This document shows positions 61,885 to 64,000 of a stretch of DNA of 64,000 nucleotides, piece by piece; position 1 is the first letter of the stretch; each line of letters begins with the position of its first letter. A program made the position numbers and the translations under genes. The stretch covers positions 1 to 64,000 of the forward strand of contig NZ_NESK01000007.1 of assembly GCF_003063415.1 (NCBI RefSeq). The letters are read 5' to 3'. The notes beneath the pieces are model-generated. The model worked only from the letters and a program-made list of their open reading frames with translations, made no database searches and was not told the DNA's origin. This stretch comes from Limnohabitans sp. 2KL-17 (lineage in GTDB: Bacteria; Pseudomonadota; Gammaproteobacteria; Burkholderiales; Burkholderiaceae_C).

Positions 61885-64000
61885 TCAGCGAAACACCTTG
61901 TGTTTGATCGGCCGAATGGGTTTGGGCGCGCTTGCAGGCTTGTTGCCCAGGTATTCGCAAGCATGCCGAAAGCGTTGAAGTGTTTTTTGTGCACGTCCCA
62001 AAACGCTGCCTGCGGGATACCCGTTGACACCCAATGCGCCAAAGCACACACCGGTCAAGAGCGCCATACCTTCGCTGGCCGTCTCCGCCACATGGATGTG
62101 AAATTTCCCATCAGATACCGCTTTGACCACCCGCTCATCGAGCATCAAATGCCTTTGGTTTCGGCTGGGCATCAGCACCCCTTGCTGACCATCCAGGCCC
62201 AGGCTTTCACAACTTCGAAAGTAGCCTTCAATCTTTTCGTTGATGCCGCCGACAGGCAGCAATTCGCCATGCTGATTGACCGCCCCCGTCACCGCAATGC
62301 CTTGCCGCAAGGGCAGGCCCGACAAACTCGACAACAAGGCAAAAAATTCGGCACATGAAGCCGAGTCACCCTCAACTCCGCTGTATTCCTGCTCAAATAC
62401 CACCGCTGCATTCATGGCCAATGGCGCAATGTGGGCAAACAAGGCTGATAAATAGCTGTGCAAGATCAGCACCCCTTTGTCATGAATGGGGCCCGACAAT
62501 TCCACCTCGCGCTCAATGTTGAGAAGGCCTTCTTCACCGGCATAGGTACAGGCCGTCACGCGCACCGGAAAGCCAAAGCGGTAGTCCCCCAAATCCACCA
62601 CGGTGAGCCCATTGATCTGTGCCACCTGTTCGCCCGTCACGACCAGCAGACGTTCACCATCCACAATGGTTTCCTGCAATCTTTGCTCCGGGTAGTTGTG
62701 TCGGTGAATCCGTGCCTGTCTGGCCTTTTCCACATCGATGGCATCCACGGTGTTGTTGCCGCGCTGTTTGGCCAGCGTTGCACTTTCAATCACCAAGGCT
62801 TCAGTCAAAGCAAAGATCGCGCTTTGTCGATCCTGGTCATCTGCCGTGCGATGGGTCTCCTCGATCAGGGCCGCCACGGCGGAGGCCGAAAAATGAGGCA
62901 AATTCATTTTTCTGCAGGCATGGCCTACAAAAATGGCCGTGGCATGAGCCGACTCGGTGGTGGCCGCAAAGCTCTCGGCAAAATCGACCTTGCAACGAAA
63001 TCGCCGGGCAAACTCCGGGTCGGCTTCCTGCACTGCGTAGTACTCGTCGGCCGAAGCTACCAAAACAATCTTCACATCGATATCCAGCGCTTCGGGCTCC
63101 AGTGACACCGCTGCAATGGGGGCATACATCATGCCGGGCTCTTCGATCTGCAAGCGGCCATTGCGCATGAAGCGGCGCAGTTTTTCCCAGACATGAGGAT
63201 CGGCCAGAAGATCACGCAGGTGCAACATGAGGAAGCCCCCATTCGCCTTGAGCAAGCTGCCTGCTCGAATCCTTGAGAAATCGGTCACCAACTCCCCGCT
63301 GTCCGATTCGTATTCGATGCTGCCAAACAGCGTTCTGAACAGGGGGTTATCCTCCAAAATGACAGGTGCGCCCTGCAGTGCATGGTTGTCCACCAGCAGG
63401 TTGACGCGAAACAGCGACAGCACGGCATCCAGCGCCTCCAGCCGAATTTCTTCTTCGTCACCGGGCTCGAACAAGGTCACATTTTCAAGAATGCTGTGGT
63501 GAATTTGTTCCATGAAAACGCCCAGCTTGACCCCATCTGACAGTGGTTGCTTGAGCGCATCCCGGATCAACTGGATTTCATGGTCCAGCATGGGCTTGAG
63601 GGTCTGCCGCCGCAGGGCCGACAAGCCCTCATTCATGACACGTTCCATGGCGCGCATTTTTTCCAGGTAGCGGCTGATCTCGCTTCGGAGTGACTCTTCG
63701 CTGACATCGATTTCTGCGCGTTGTTCGCGGCTCAAGGCCAAGGCTTTTCCCGCTGTCACGGGTTCACCCTGTGCATCTTTCAAGGTGAACACCATGTGCC
63801 CCTGGTCGCGCATCAAGGCGAAGTGGTGCGCCTCGGCATAGGCACTGAGGGCAAGATACCCACGATCTTCCTCGGTCTTGTAAGACGCCTCAATTCGCTT
63901 GCTTTCAGCCTTGAAGTCGTCTTGTCCCAAACGCTTGGGTACTTCGCTTTGCAGTCGCTTGGCCAGCTGCAGCATCAACTGGCGCAGCACACGACCTTGA
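61885..64000 (-). CDS. Lon-like ATP-dependent protease (LonB/COG1067 type), N-terminus beyond the window
   Basis: Over 700 residues are visible and the frame is still open at the right edge; the family is about 800 residues. Visible are the helical region (LREQ-type coiled coil about ESLRSEISRYLEKMRAMERV), late AAA+ parts (HLRDLLADPHVWEKLRR, KIVLVASADEYYAV, DPEFARRFRCKVDF) and the C-terminal Lon protease domain. The Ser-Lys dyad fits VEGDSASCAEFFALLS and VGGINEKIEGYF. The first Walker motif is presumably off the edge. It differs from classical Lon by lacking the N-terminal LAN domain in what can be seen. Its 3' end faces the upstream gap of the NarL-type regulator, with which it is co-directional. 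Confidence 0.88.
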   Translation of the reverse strand, partial: QGRVLRQLMLQLAKRLQSEVPKRLGQDDFKAESKRIEASYKTEEDRGYLALSAYAEAHHFALMRDQGHMVFTLKDAQGEPVTAGKALALSREQRAEIDVSEESLRSEISRYLEKMRAMERVMNEGLSALRRQTLKPMLDHEIQLIRDALKQPLSDGVKLGVFMEQIHHSILENVTLFEPGDEEEIRLEALDAVLSLFRVNLLVDNHALQGAPVILEDNPLFRTLFGSIEYESDSGELVTDFSRIRAGSLLKANGGFLMLHLRDLLADPHVWEKLRRFMRNGRLQIEEPGMMYAPIAAVSLEPEALDIDVKIVLVASADEYYAVQEADPEFARRFRCKVDFAESFAATTESAHATAIFVGHACRKMNLPHFSASAVAALIEETHRTADDQDRQSAIFALTEALVIESATLAKQRGNNTVDAIDVEKARQARIHRHNYPEQRLQETIVDGERLLVVTGEQVAQINGLTVVDLGDYRFGFPVRVTACTYAGEEGLLNIEREVELSGPIHDKGVLILHSYLSALFAHIAPLAMNAAVVFEQEYSGVEGDSASCAEFFALLSSLSGLPLRQGIAVTGAVNQHGELLPVGGINEKIEGYFRSCESLGLDGQQGVLMPSRNQRHLMLDERVVKAVSDGKFHIHVAETASEGMALLTGVCFGALGVNGYPAGSVLGRAQKTLQRFRHACEYLGNKPASAPKPIRPIKHKVFR

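Overview
The window looks like chromosomal DNA of a betaproteobacterium of the order Burkholderiales, most likely Comamonadaceae. The evidence is the protein flavour, the gene neighbourhoods (accB-accC-prmA-DUF3426; dapF-DUF484-xerC; the dcw cluster running on into lpxC) and a histone H1-like Lys/Ala/Pro protein. The species cannot be fixed from the sequence alone. Nearly all of it is core genome. Clear accessory material is limited to the first ~600 bp, a nest of three different insertion-sequence remnants that truncates a glutamine-synthetase-like gene.

Layout. 1-2065: IS remnants, a 5'-truncated glutamine synthetase family gene and a putidaredoxin-type ferredoxin. 2075-5169: ffh, a YpjD/CcsA-like membrane protein, a small PP0621-like protein and ampD. 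5170-9785: class Ia ribonucleotide reductase nrdA and nrdB behind two NrdR boxes spaced 32 bp apart. 9978-14886: the H1-like protein, then on the minus strand accB, accC, prmA, a DUF3426 protein and a TlpA-type thioredoxin. 14883-18082: a conserved hypothetical, mpl and a DAHP synthase. The DAHP synthase is preceded by an attenuator whose 25-residue leader peptide holds nine aromatic residues in a row. 18315-26925: tldD, a beta-hydroxyacid dehydrogenase-like enzyme, rodA, ruvC, mtgA, a TonB-like protein, an RNB exoribonuclease and a YqiA-like esterase.

26925-45346 (minus strand) is the complete division and cell-wall cluster, in transcription order mraZ, rsmH, ftsL, ftsI, murE, murF, mraY, murD, ftsW, murG, murC, ddl, ftsQ, ftsA, ftsZ, lpxC. 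Most neighbours overlap by ATGA, GTGA or TGATG, so translational coupling is likely. Four AGTG repeats at exact 10-bp spacing just upstream of mraZ are probably the MraZ operator.

45695-57434: a DksA variant with a 252-residue H1-like tail and a cysteine-depleted zinc finger, a COG0523 metallochaperone-type GTPase, xerC, DUF484, dapF, a Nudix/metallo-beta-lactamase fusion, an S4/pseudouridine-synthase-like protein without its catalytic Asp, a cysteine-free IscR-like regulator, RNase P RNA (rnpB), cysK and an FAD-dependent dehydrogenase. 57437-64000: a regulatory patch of three Crp/Fnr-type proteins, a pseudo-receiver LuxR-type regulator, a canonical NarL-type response regulator, a small His-rich protein and a Lon-like ATP-dependent protease that runs off the right end.

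The strongest candidate for something under-described is the aromatic-peptide attenuator in front of the DAHP synthase gene. Next are the H1-tailed DksA and the regulatory patch at the right end with its shared TTCC-N4-GGAA dyads. No complete mobile element, CRISPR array, prophage or tRNA was found.
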